From an uncultured bacterium (GTDB lineage: Bacteria; Actinomycetota; Coriobacteriia; Coriobacteriales; Eggerthellaceae), in NCBI GenBank assembly GCA_905215035.1, contig CAJMOJ010000015.1, forward strand, positions 1 through 31,406: 31,406 bases of DNA, given 5' to 3'. Both the position numbers and the translations under genes were made by a program. Below are positions 7,857 through 15,751 of the stretch, piece after piece. The notes under the pieces were generated by a model that did no database searches, was not told the origin of the DNA, and worked only from the letters and a program-made list of their open reading frames with translations. The stretch's first letter is position 1. Every line of letters starts with the position of its first letter.

Positions 7857-7894
7857 AAACCGACATCAGCTCCATGCTTATGTCGGTTTTCTTT
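7857..7894. terminator. bidirectional intrinsic terminator, tRNA-Ser(TGA)/aroE
   Basis: AAACCGACAT (7857-7866) pairs perfectly with ATGTCGGTTT (7880-7889) across a 13-base loop. T-rich sequence follows on the plus strand and the left arm begins with A residues. It can therefore end both the tRNA transcript and the convergent aroE transcript. Confidence 0.85.
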
Positions 7895-8776
7895 TTAATC
7901 TTCGGGATAGAATTGCTCCTTGATGTAATCAAGAGGCATTTCACAGCCAATCCACAAACGTTCACCCATGGCAGCTTGCTGCAAAAACACATCAACACCA
8001 TTAAGTACTTTATTGCCATGCGCCTTGGCGAGCTTGATAAGCTCAGTTTCACGCGGCACATACACCATATCTGAAACAATCAGCTCTGGCGTCATCATAT
8101 CCTCAGTAAGCAAGCATCCCGGCTCATTAGGGGAACCAACGCTAGTCGCATTCACAACAAGCACAGACTCAGCCAAAGACCGCTTCAACGCCTGTGCGTC
8201 AGCAAGATTATAAAGAGCAATCTTGGCATCAGTACGCTCCCGCAATCGGTCAATGAGGTCCTTTGCCTGCGGATAGAATTCATCAATACGATTAAAGATG
8301 TCAATCTCAGCAACTCCATCAAGAGCGGCTTGCGTTATAAGCGATGCAGCTGTACCACCTGCACCCAGCACGGTAATCTTCTTACCACGAATATTGATAC
8401 CATGAAGTACGAGAGTGCGCATAAAGGACGCACCATCAGCGTTATCACCAAGCGATCGACCATTTTGAATAACTACCGTATTAACTGCTCCAGAAAGTTC
8501 AGCAACCTCAGAAATTTCATCGAGATAAGGCACAATAAAGGTCTTGCAAGGAGCTGTGACGTTATAGCCAAGAAAACCCATCGCTTTCATACCACGTACA
8601 ACATCGAGCAAATTAACAGGGGTCACATCGAATGCAACATAGCGATAATTAAGCCCTTGTTCTTCAAATGATGCATTATGCACTGCAGGAGACCCGGAGT
8701 AGCGCACCGGAGATCCAATTAAACCGATTAGTCGTGTTGATCCAGAAATTGCTTGAGGGTTAGCTTGCTCCACCAT
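7895..8776 (-). CDS. shikimate/quinate dehydrogenase (AroE/YdiB-like)
   Basis: NAD(P)-dependent reductase of 3-dehydroshikimate (or quinate) in aromatic biosynthesis, 293 residues. Substrate-site residues are present: S27 and S29 in PVRYSGSP, K78 in NVTAPCK and D114 in DNADG. The dinucleotide fold has GAGGTAAS near 138, and a late LNGVDVFLQQAA carries the substrate-binding glutamine. The stretch IDIFNRIDEFYPQAKDL and the C-terminus resemble YdiB more than AroE, because the NRTxxR motif of NADP-specific AroE is absent; NAD use or dual specificity is possible. The reading frame stays open further upstream, but that part overlaps pyrE in another frame. AAGGAG overlapping the pyrE stop precedes ATG 8776 by three bases or GTG 8773 by six. 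The gene is coupled to pyrE. Confidence 0.88.
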   Translation of the reverse strand: MVEQANPQAISGSTRLIGLIGSPVRYSGSPAVHNASFEEQGLNYRYVAFDVTPVNLLDVVRGMKAMGFLGYNVTAPCKTFIVPYLDEISEVAELSGAVNTVVIQNGRSLGDNADGASFMRTLVLHGINIRGKKITVLGAGGTAASLITQAALDGVAEIDIFNRIDEFYPQAKDLIDRLRERTDAKIALYNLADAQALKRSLAESVLVVNATSVGSPNEPGCLLTEDMMTPELIVSDMVYVPRETELIKLAKAHGNKVLNGVDVFLQQAAMGERLWIGCEMPLDYIKEQFYPED

Positions 8777-8783
8777 TTTCTCC

Positions 8784-9464
8784 TTATGCTTGAGCGCCAT
8801 AGAGTGCATAGTATTCATCAAGTGCTTGCTTAATTGCATCATCAATAACAACCTTGCCCTGACAAGGTTTGTTGTAGAGATATTCCTCGACCTCATGCAT
8901 ATCAACAATCGACGCGGTAGGAAAACCATACAGGTCACTTACCTCATCGAGCGCGCATTTGCTGCCGCCCTTACCCACTTCACATCGATTTAACGACACC
9001 ATCAATCCCACAACTTCTACATTAGCCTGCGCCTTAATAAGCGGATAAGTCTCCTCAATGGATTTTCCTGATGTGGTGACATCCTCAACCATAATGACGC
9101 GATCCCCATCATGAAGATCAGATCCGAGTAAAATACCCGTGTCGCCATGATCTTTTATTTCTTTACGGTTAGAGCAATAACGTGCTTCTTTACCATAGAG
9201 CTCTTCAAGCGCCATCGTCGTTACCACAGACAAAGGAATACCCTTATAAGCTGGACCAAAAACCACATCAAAGTCCAGGCCAAACTTGTCATGAATGGCT
9301 TGCGCATAATATAAACCTAGACGATGGAGTTGCTGGCCTGTTACATAAGCACCAGCGTTCATAAAGAAGGGGCTTTTGCGTCCTGACTTGAGAGTAAATT
9401 CACCAAACTTGAGCACCTGGCTCTCAACCATGAATTCAATAAACTCTTTTTTGTAGTCTTGCAT
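8784..9464 (-). CDS. pyrE: orotate phosphoribosyltransferase
   Basis: Transfers phosphoribose from PRPP to orotate, giving OMP in pyrimidine synthesis; acts as a cytosolic dimer. The PRPP-binding loop VIMVEDVTTSGKS lies at residues 123-135. The N-terminal FTLKSGRKSPFFMNAG (23-38), the FGPAYKGIPL substrate loop and the flexible-loop RKEIKDHGDTG are all characteristic. Length 226 fits the family. I chose ATG 9464 because GGGAG lies five bases ahead and homologues begin here; the 15 upstream residues in frame have no such signal. The stop codon is within the ribosome binding site of the following aroE-like gene, so the two are translated from one message. A TATAAT box about 100 bases upstream may be its promoter. 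Confidence 0.92.
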   Translation of the reverse strand: MQDYKKEFIEFMVESQVLKFGEFTLKSGRKSPFFMNAGAYVTGQQLHRLGLYYAQAIHDKFGLDFDVVFGPAYKGIPLSVVTTMALEELYGKEARYCSNRKEIKDHGDTGILLGSDLHDGDRVIMVEDVTTSGKSIEETYPLIKAQANVEVVGLMVSLNRCEVGKGGSKCALDEVSDLYGFPTASIVDMHEVEEYLYNKPCQGKVVIDDAIKQALDEYYALYGAQA

Positions 9465-9911
9465 GAGCGCTCCCAACTTTACCTTTATATTGACGTATCG
9501 CACTACCATTTACATACGTTTTTGTACTATTTTCATTTTTGCTTTGTTCTACACTGGCTCTCCATTATACAGGAGCGGCCGCAAGAGCACCTTTGTTTTC
9601 TCATAGCAATATGCGTTGGATTTGTAGATTAATCATCAAGTGGGAATTATCATGTGTTGATTACATGACGGACGCATTCTTTTGTAGCAAAACAGGGATA
9701 GGCATGTGACAATCTTACCGCTAGACGCTTACGATTATGAAATTGCCTTGCCTGACTCGGTTATCTAACTTTGTCTAACTCGGTTGTCTAACTTGGCCAT
9801 AGCAGTACGTGATGTTCTTTGTCGTAAGAAAGGATAGATCACAAAGCAATTGCGCAGTATGTATCCTTTTTGCCGCAGCATCATGGAGTAGTTAGACAGA
9901 CAGGCTTACTT
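9465..9911. other. intergenic region between pyrE and the Rrf2 gene
   Basis: This 447-base divergent gap has no convincing gene. It holds a minus-strand TATAAT (9569-9564) that could serve pyrE, although no good -35 box is seen. There is a small inverted repeat TCATGT/ACATGA (9650-9655, 9663-9668). A 17-base direct repeat, actcggttrtctaactt, occurs at 9755-9771 and 9778-9794. The last may be a regulator site for the downstream Rrf2 gene, but this is inference. Confidence 0.5.
9755..9794. repeat. 17-base direct repeat upstream of Rrf2 gene
   Basis: The units actcggttatctaactt and actcggttgtctaactt differ at one base and are spaced 23 bases apart, about two helical turns. That spacing would put two regulator binding sites on the same DNA face. 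Confidence 0.6.
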
Positions 9912-10385
9912 ATGGTTTCAACAAAAGGACGTTACGCACTTCGCATGATGATTGACATTGCCAAGCAGGGTCCTGAAACGCGATCATCATTACGGGAGGT
10001 TTCCCAACGTCAGCAAATTTCTATTAAGTATCTTGAACAACTGGCAAGCCCCATGGTCTCATCAGGCCTTCTAAAAAGCATCCGTGGTCCGCATGGTGGA
10101 TATTTATTAGGGAAAGATGCCAGTCATATAACTGCTGCTGATATCGTTTCAGCAGCTGAGGGGAACCTTGCCCCTGTCGCCTGCCTTCTCAACCAGAAGA
10201 ATCTCTGCCCACGCAAAGAAACCTGCGAGACCCTTGATTTTTGGTCTGGATTACAAGATGTGGTAATCGACTATATGTCAGGCATCACATTAGCTGATCT
10301 TGCAAATATGGAGCCCAACGTCTCTCCTTCTTTTCTTCCTTCCTGCTCCTCCAGTCTCTTCTCCGATGAAGATAGCTCAAATTAG
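9912..10385 (+). CDS. Rrf2 family transcriptional regulator
   Basis: A 158-residue winged-helix regulator. The opening MVSTKGRYALRMMIDIA, the recognition region ISIKYLEQLASPMVSSGLLKSIRGPHGGYLL and the later ITAADIVSAAEG are hallmarks of the Rrf2/IscR/CymR group. Three cysteines at 91, 99 and 105 (spacing C-x7-C-x5-C) could bind an iron-sulfur cluster, as in IscR or NsrR, making it a redox or iron sensor; this is inference from the family. The frame is open upstream, but ATG 9912 fits the conserved start; its ribosome binding site is weak (CAGG). No isc or cysteine-synthesis genes follow, so the regulon is unknown. The C-terminus is serine-rich and ends in an acidic SDEDSSN. Confidence 0.88.
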   Translation: MVSTKGRYALRMMIDIAKQGPETRSSLREVSQRQQISIKYLEQLASPMVSSGLLKSIRGPHGGYLLGKDASHITAADIVSAAEGNLAPVACLLNQKNLCPRKETCETLDFWSGLQDVVIDYMSGITLADLANMEPNVSPSFLPSCSSSLFSDEDSSN

Positions 10386-10418
10386 ATTCACGCACGCTCA
10401 CTCACTATCACGCTTACT

Positions 10419-10469
10419 CACTATATAAGGTATAAAGTGCAGCTAAAGATGAGTAGCGCTTATATAGTG
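10419..10469. repeat. 11-base perfect inverted repeat
   Basis: CACTATATAAG at 10419-10429 is mirrored by CTTATATAGTG at 10459-10469 with 29 bases between. No T run follows, so it is not a typical terminator of the Rrf2 gene; paired operator sites are possible. Confidence 0.7.
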
Positions 10470-10571
10470 CTTACATGCCAGAGACATCAAACTATATTTG
10501 TTTTTCAAGAATACTAGGCAAGAGTGCTAGACTTTTTGATGTTGTGTGATGTCGCGTAATACTGCACAGTA

Positions 10572-10634
10572 CAGTGTGGTAGTGCAGCGCATTACCACAC
10601 TGCAGCATCGTATCGTGTCGTGCACTACCGCACA
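10572..10634. repeat. three copies of a TGTGGTA-type element, operator cluster
   Basis: CAGTGTGGTA (10572-10581) and TACCACACTG (10593-10602) form a perfect 10-base inverted repeat. A third related copy, inverted, lies at 10622-10634 (reverse complement TGCGGTAGTGCA). All three share GTG(T/C)GGTA(G/A)TGC. They lie 70-130 bases upstream of the M14 start, where an operator or RNA hairpin would act. Confidence 0.6.
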
Positions 10635-10704
10635 ATACGACCTGGCGCTATTACAAAAGATAAAAGTAACGCATTGTAAGAGATTAAAGGGACACCTATC
10701 CACT

Positions 10705-11811
10705 ATGGCAGATAAAAAAGAAAAGCCCGTCATTATTAAGCTTCCCCCTTTTGAGGATACTCATTTCCCTCATGAACCTGAATTTTTGTTTGCTAAACAT
10801 ACCAGTCGCATCTTTTATGGCAATAAAGAAAATTTTGCAAAACTAAGTAAGCTTGAGGCTAACCGTCGTCACGGCTATACCGTCATGATTGAAGGAACTG
10901 ATCTTTGGTTCCCTCTTGCTATCATTCGCGGTTCCCAACCAGGCCCTACGGTAGTCATCACCGCTGGCGTTCATGCAGCAGAATATCCTGGCATCAAGGC
11001 AGCACTTGAACTTTCATATGACCTAGATTTCTCTACCATAACAGGCACAGTTATCATTGTAGCTATGGCTAATGCTGCCGGCTTTTGGCGACGCAGTAAC
11101 TCCATGGTTCCAGGTCCCTACACTTCTACCGGAAGCGATCAGAATCTCAACCGCATCTTCCCTGGCAATCCAGATGGAAGTGCTGATGAGCGACTTGCTT
11201 ATGCACTTTTCTCCCTCATTGAAACCGCCGACTATTATATCGACCTCCATTCGGGCGATTCGTATGAATCCCTCATTCCTCATGCCTATTTCTGCGCTGC
11301 TTTTGATGGCGCAGATTTTGAATATCAGCAAACATGCACCCAATCGCAAGAAATGGCTACCTGTGTCAAAGTTCCTTATCTCGTTCCTTTTTTTGGCTAT
11401 CATGGCGGAGCGGCTTACTCTGAAGCGTGTAAAGCAGGAATCCCTAGTGTCTTAATTGAACGAGGCGGTATGGGGCTATGCGAGCGCAATGATGTTGATA
11501 ACTTCAAAGCTGATGTGACTAATGTGTTGCGCAAGCTTGGCTGCATGCATGGAGTATTTGATACCTATGCTGACGCACAGCAGATTTTGGCAACACAGCA
11601 TTTTGATATAGCACACGTTACAGGAATCTGGTCACCACGTTGCAAAACAGGTACGTCAGTTTATCCCAATCAAGTACTTGGTACGATAACTGACCCCTTT
11701 GGCAACACTCTTGAGACAATTCTTGCCAAAGGTGAAGGCGTTATTTTATATCAAACAGAATCGCTCAATATTATTGCGGGCGAACTTGCCGTGGCCTATG
11801 CAGAAGCCTAA
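10705..11811 (+). CDS. M14-family AstE/AspA-like metallohydrolase
   Basis: Zinc hydrolase of the succinylglutamate desuccinylase/aspartoacylase branch of the M14 carboxypeptidase fold, 368 residues. Zinc ligands are H90 and E93 in TAGVHAAEYPG and H182 in YIDLHSGDS. QNLNRIFPGNPDG matches the substrate-arginine motif, and E252 in LIERGG is the likely general base. The C-terminal barrel-like part (GIWSPRCKTG, then QVLGTITDPFGN) is typical of the family. The substrate, probably an N-acylated amino acid or small amide, cannot be told. ATG 10705 is where similarity begins; a purine-rich AAAGGGA lies somewhat far upstream (about 13 bases). The gene stands alone between the Rrf2 regulator and the Hpt gene, and the repeat cluster ahead of it may control it. 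Confidence 0.85.
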   Translation: MADKKEKPVIIKLPPFEDTHFPHEPEFLFAKHTSRIFYGNKENFAKLSKLEANRRHGYTVMIEGTDLWFPLAIIRGSQPGPTVVITAGVHAAEYPGIKAALELSYDLDFSTITGTVIIVAMANAAGFWRRSNSMVPGPYTSTGSDQNLNRIFPGNPDGSADERLAYALFSLIETADYYIDLHSGDSYESLIPHAYFCAAFDGADFEYQQTCTQSQEMATCVKVPYLVPFFGYHGGAAYSEACKAGIPSVLIERGGMGLCERNDVDNFKADVTNVLRKLGCMHGVFDTYADAQQILATQHFDIAHVTGIWSPRCKTGTSVYPNQVLGTITDPFGNTLETILAKGEGVILYQTESLNIIAGELAVAYAEA

Positions 11812-11930
11812 GCGCCATTAAACGCTGCCACGCACAATGCGACAATCTCATAATCTTTCTATACGATGGCTTTCTTTCAACAGAATAGTTACACGCATTC
11901 AGTCATTCATGCCTCTGTGCGCACTAAGAC

Positions 11931-11936
11931 TATAAT
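11931..11936 (+). promoter_or_regulatory. -10 box ahead of the Hpt leader
   Basis: A perfect TATAAT, with no good -35 box at 16-18 bases. A start near 11943 would place the strong hairpin at 11947-11995 at the very 5' end of the message. Confidence 0.45.
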
Positions 11937-11946
11937 TCCCAATGAC

Positions 11947-11995
11947 GCTCTAGCCCATCCGAACTCGGCCGCGTATTACGCGGGGATGGTGGAGC
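11947..11995 (+). promoter_or_regulatory. nested stem-loop in the leader of the Hpt gene
   Basis: Three stacked helices form on one strand: GCTC/GAGC (11947-11950, 11992-11995), CCATCC/GGATGG (11955-11960, 11984-11989) and CCGCG/CGCGG (11969-11973, 11979-11983) closing a TATTA loop. The bulge GAACTCGG between the second and third helix resembles the CCATCCGAACTCGG segment of 5S rRNA helix III. No T run follows, so a terminator is unlikely. A leader element or small RNA is possible. Confidence 0.55.
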
Positions 11996-12070
11996 ACTAA
12001 TCGGGCACTGATGTTTGCACGTGTATGCTCACGGCTGCAAGCACATGCAAGCAAAACAAAGGACGCAACC

Positions 12071-12421
12071 ATGGCAAGTTCTGAACAATTGATAGCGCTG
12101 GGTATCGACTTAGACGATACCCTTGATCGCTTTGGTGGTAATGTGGAGTTTCTTGAAAAGATGCTCCATCTTTTTACCCAGGGCGATACGGTAGATCGTA
12201 TGCTTGAGGCTTTTGCTGCACAAGACGCAGACGCTCTTGAGCGCACTAGTCACGCCATTAAGGGATCCGCTGGCAATTTAGGATTTACTGAACTGTCTTC
12301 TCGTGCATCAGATGTTTGCGAATATGTTCGTGCTACACATACTGCTGAAGTTCCTCAAGATATGATCGATTATGTCGTAACTGGCTATAAGCGTATCTGC
12401 GATGGGATTAACGCTCTATAA
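12071..12421 (+). CDS. stand-alone Hpt-domain phosphotransfer protein
   Basis: A 116-residue protein consisting of a single histidine-phosphotransfer domain, a four-helix bundle that relays phosphate between receiver domains of multistep phosphorelays. The phosphorylated histidine is H61 in SHAIKGSAGNLG, a near-perfect Hpt signature. RFGGNVEFLEKMLHLF forms the preceding helix. ATG 12071 has AAAGGA seven bases upstream, so the longer frame from 12011 is not needed. No histidine kinase or response regulator is seen in the window, so partners must be encoded elsewhere. A strong leader hairpin and a TATAAT box lie ahead, so the gene probably has its own transcript. Confidence 0.88.
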   Translation: MASSEQLIALGIDLDDTLDRFGGNVEFLEKMLHLFTQGDTVDRMLEAFAAQDADALERTSHAIKGSAGNLGFTELSSRASDVCEYVRATHTAEVPQDMIDYVVTGYKRICDGINAL

Positions 12422-12458
12422 GATTTCTGTCCTTTAAGATCCTCCAGAACAAGTCTCG

Positions 12459-12482
12459 GAATAAAGTGGCTTCACTTTATTC
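12459..12482. terminator. hairpin between convergent Hpt and wecA-like genes
   Basis: GAATAAAGTG and CACTTTATTC form a perfect 10-pair stem with a 4-base loop (GCTT). It lies exactly in the gap between the two converging genes, which suggests a shared terminator. The stem is A+T-rich and the T run is poor, hence moderate confidence. Confidence 0.5.
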
Positions 12483-13757
12483 TTATGCTCTTTTGCTCTT
12501 TTGACTCGCTGCGCTCGTATCTAAAGCAGTCGTGCCAAAAGCAGCATTCTCACTCACGTCAATATCCTCACTTGAGGTGGCGTTTGCCACGCTCGATGCA
12601 GCAGACCCCTCTACCCCACCTGATGCGGCAGCCCCATCGGCCCCATCGCGATTTTTACGATGCCTATGACGCGGCGTATAGTGGTGCGCCAAAGCAAGTC
12701 CCAGCAGATTAAGCTTAATGATAAGAAAGCCAGAAAGCACCACAATAAATATGACGATGGGAATTCTGTACACCGGTTCCATCACGGTAATAAGAACCGC
12801 ACACAGTGCCAAGGCAAACGTCCAGCCCCACATGATCAAAACCGTGGTTCGTTGAGAAAATCCTGCACGTAGAAGCTGGTGATGGATATGACCCTTGTCG
12901 GCCTCATCGATAGGCCTATGATTCAAAAGGCGTCTGATGATGGCAAACGCAGTATCAATAATAGGTACGCCAGCCGCCAAAATGGGAACAAGGAGTGAGA
13001 TAAAGAGCGCAGAACGCGCGACGGCAAAAAGCGATATCACACCAAGCGCAAAGCCTAACATGAGCGCTCCGGAATCTCCCATGAAGATAGATGCCGGATA
13101 GAAATTGTAACGCAAGAACCCTACGCACACCGCAATAATAATGATGCTCAACACAGCAGCATCGGGCCGGCCCGTAATAATGGAAAACGCAAAGATAGTT
13201 GCTGCCGTAATAACAGTAATACCTGCAGCAAGACCATCGAGTCCATCGATAAGATTAATAATATTAGCAAACGCTACCAGATAGAACACCGTAATGGGAT
13301 ACGCCCAAATACCAAACTCAATATAACCAGAACCAAACGGGTTATGAATGCTTGAAAAGAGCACACCTGAGACAACTGCGATAATGGCCGCAATAGTCTG
13401 ACCAAGCAGCTTAGCCTTAGGAGAAAGCGTACGCAAATCATCAATAAAACCAGTGATGAAAATGGCTAGAAACGCACCAAAAAGTCCCCAATAATTGACG
13501 GGCGCCTCACCTGGCTCTGCAACCAGCGGTTCCCATCCCCACCAGTTGATACCAATGACCAAAATAGCAATCGCAGCAAGAATGCCACCAAACATAGCAA
13601 CGCCCCCGAGTCGAGGAATCGGGAGCATATTCACGCGACGCGCGCTGGGGTAATCAATAGCATCAAGCTTAACAGCAAGTCGTTTCGTAAGCGGGATGAG
13701 TGCCATGGTAACTAGAATTGCGACGACAAAAAGCGTGCCATACTCAATCCAGTCCAT
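12483..13757 (-). CDS. WecA/TagO-like undecaprenyl-phosphate GlcNAc-1-P transferase
   Basis: Polytopic membrane enzyme (about 10-11 helices, 424 residues) that moves a HexNAc-1-phosphate from its UDP donor to undecaprenyl phosphate, starting a surface glycan such as teichoic acid, rhamnose polymer or capsule. Family motifs: GFIDDLR with D106/D107, ANIINLIDGLDGLAAG (164-179), FMGDSGAL with the Mg-binding aspartate near 228, and KGHIHHQLLRAG (289-299), the HIHH motif of the WecA/TagO branch rather than MraY. ATG 13757 is preceded by GAGGTG at good spacing, better than GTG 13763. The last 70 residues are a low-complexity A/S/G/D-rich tail ending in KSKRA, outside the family domain. Its place next to the glycosyltransferases fits the role of initiating enzyme for this locus. 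Confidence 0.9.
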   Translation of the reverse strand: MDWIEYGTLFVVAILVTMALIPLTKRLAVKLDAIDYPSARRVNMLPIPRLGGVAMFGGILAAIAILVIGINWWGWEPLVAEPGEAPVNYWGLFGAFLAIFITGFIDDLRTLSPKAKLLGQTIAAIIAVVSGVLFSSIHNPFGSGYIEFGIWAYPITVFYLVAFANIINLIDGLDGLAAGITVITAATIFAFSIITGRPDAAVLSIIIIAVCVGFLRYNFYPASIFMGDSGALMLGFALGVISLFAVARSALFISLLVPILAAGVPIIDTAFAIIRRLLNHRPIDEADKGHIHHQLLRAGFSQRTTVLIMWGWTFALALCAVLITVMEPVYRIPIVIFIVVLSGFLIIKLNLLGLALAHHYTPRHRHRKNRDGADGAAASGGVEGSAASSVANATSSEDIDVSENAAFGTTALDTSAASQKSKRA

Positions 13758-13906
13758 GTTCACCTCGCTTTCTTACTGAGATCTTTATACGAGCGCTCTA
13801 AGTATTTCTATCCCAGAAATACCCGTAGGCCAACATCTCATTATACCTTTCAGGCTCTAACGAGCTTACGAGATTGCAGGACGCTGCGAACTTGCCGTGC
13901 GAAAGG

Positions 13907-15588
13907 CTACCCCAACCTAGTGTTATACCTCATACATTTGGGAGACTCGGGAATCGCAACATTAAAGAAACAAACTGATACAAAAAAAGGCACGAGAAGA
14001 AGAAATGCAAATAGGTAACGATAATCAGATGCAGGAGTTGCAACAAGAAAAGTCATCCACAGCAGCCCTAATGGGAGATACATGAGCGCTCTCTTGGATT
14101 TATTGTCACAAAACACCACCATAAAGGAAAAGATTGCTAGCCACACAAGTCCTGCCACGTTATAAAGAGGCTCAAAAGCAGCAATATGTGCCTCCCGATA
14201 CAAACTAAAGTCGTCATAGCTTACTATGTCGCCCACAAGATTATGCGCGACTAACCCTTGCGTGGAATCGATTGTATATCCAGGGGGTACCACATACCAT
14301 GTGGTACCGGTCATACTCCAAAAAGGCAACGTTTGTGCGCACCATGCTCTAAAATAGATTCCCGGATTTTGCAGACCAATCTGGACCCAACAAACAATAA
14401 AATCAACCTTGTTCTTTTCCAAAAAGGTGTCGTCAAAATCACTTGCAAATTTAATACTATTAGGAGAGTCTGGATTGTATTTTTCTGGCCATTGCTCGTA
14501 AGGCATTATTTCATTAAGAAATTGCTGCTGTTCATCCGTTACCACTCCCTTTTCTGCCACCACTCTTCCTACTTGTTGCAGAGGAACTGACATGCTTTCT
14601 GCAAAATGCGTAGGCTGGATGCCAACAAGAGAATAAATAGGTCCCGAAACAAAACAAAACGAAACCAAGATCGATGCAAAAAGAATTAACACTGTTTTAC
14701 GAATTTGCTTTATACACAGTAAAAGCGCAATCGCGATCAGAATAGCCACAAACGCATTATTTCTCAATAATGAACAACATAGAGCAATAAGAGCAAAAAC
14801 GACAATACGTTTTTTATCTGAGATGAATTCAGCACTCCTAATAACAAGAAAAGCATACTGGATTACAAACACTAAGAACGCGCCAGAAAATAACACATCT
14901 TTCCAAAGGGTAACTGAATACTGCGCAATAACAGGATTAAGAGCAAAAAATACCCATGCAAAAACAAAAACTACCTCAGAGGCAAAAAGTTCTCTTAGCT
15001 TGACAGTAAAATAGCTGCAACAAAATGCAAGCACAACTAAATGGATAAGAGCAATTAGAGCAACTGACATTGTTAGTGTCAAACCCATCGCTTGACCTAA
15101 TGATAAAAATGCATAGTTGATAAAAACATAGAATGCAGGATGATGATTATTGAGAGAATCGTATCGGAAATGGTTACTTTCAAAAGGTAGCCCTAATACC
15201 ATTTTGAAAATATCGTTAGTATCAGTTGAACAGCAAGCAGGATAACATATCAGGAACACAAGTCCCCATATTGCAAGAAGCGTCAAAAACACCCAAAGAA
15301 ATAAGCCTTTTCCTTTAACTTTGCAACCTATCTTGTTGAAAAATCGATGGAGATAAAACGCAAGATCGCTCCCCTTATAAAAAAGGATCCGCTCTCTAAC
15401 TAATCGGCAAACCAACAACGAAAGAGACAAAAGCAGCGCAAATAAGCCCCCCCCCCCGGAACAGCCAAAAGCAAACACTTTGCAATGCTTGTCCCACTTA
15501 AGCAATAAGGAAGTGTCCATGAAACCGAAAAAAGATACGCTGCAACAATAACGCACCAAAATTGCCTAGTCTTTATTATACTTTTCAC
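13907..15588 (-). CDS. DUF6020/GT-C-like polytopic membrane protein, out of frame at G11 tract
   Basis: A multi-spanning membrane protein resembling DUF6020 and GT-C glycosyltransferases, which use lipid-linked sugars outside the membrane. Seen: STDTNDIFKMVLGL and NNHHPAFYVFI in the first large loop, where GT-C enzymes hold acidic and histidine residues; NPVIAQYSVTLWKDVLFSG; and LLRNNAFVAIL. The N-terminus (GTG 15588, behind a weak AGGG; MKSIIKTRQFWCVIVAAY) reads to AVPGGG and then loses frame at eleven G (15457-15447 on this strand). The rest continues one frame over as LFALLLSLSLLVCRL. Adding one G gives exactly 561 codons. The long frame beginning at 15559 reads through the tract in the other frame and starts with unrelated residues. 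The gene is probably phase-variable and OFF in this copy. It lies 149 bases upstream of the wecA-like gene. Confidence 0.75.
15447..15457. repeat. 11-base poly-C/poly-G tract (slipped-strand switch)
   Basis: Eleven C in a row on the plus strand, the longest homopolymer noticed in the window, in otherwise A+T-rich coding DNA. Tracts of 9 or 12 bases would join the two frames of the membrane protein; 10 or 11 would not. Such G tracts change length during replication in many surface-glycan genes. Confidence 0.9.
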
Positions 15589-15751
15589 ATTAACCCTAAC
15601 CGAGACCAACAAAACAAGAGCTAGTCAACACGACTTCCGGGTCAAAAAAGATACTAAAACCAATATTTCAATATGACGTTTCAGGTACAATCAAAGAAGT
15701 ATTTGCACCAAGCTATTGACTCTCTGCTGTTTATCGCGCGAAAGGTATCCT

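Larger units (their letters stand above)
10386..10704. other. repeat-rich intergenic region, Rrf2 to M14 gene
   Basis: These 319 bases contain no supported gene. They hold an 11-base perfect inverted repeat with long spacing (10419-10469) and a dense group of TGTGGTA-type inverted repeats (10572-10634). An open frame extends from the M14 gene back to 10546, but it reads through these repeats and looks non-coding. Confidence 0.6.

Noticed and set aside
8777..8938. 54-residue N-terminal extension of the AroE-like protein
   Set aside because: It overlaps pyrE out of frame, and a ribosome binding site supports the start at 8776 or 8773.
10546..10704. 53-residue N-terminal extension of the M14 hydrolase
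   Set aside because: It reads through inverted repeats, has no family similarity, and ATG 10705 fits the start of conserved sequence.
11955..11990. 5S rRNA gene or fragment
   Set aside because: Only the short helix III-like segment matches. The rest of the 5S fold and the 16S/23S genes are missing, and the segment forms a different hairpin.
15400..15612. Separate 70-residue membrane protein
   Set aside because: Its N-terminus continues into the large downstream frame when the G tract is corrected, so it is the start of the phase-variable gene, not its own gene.
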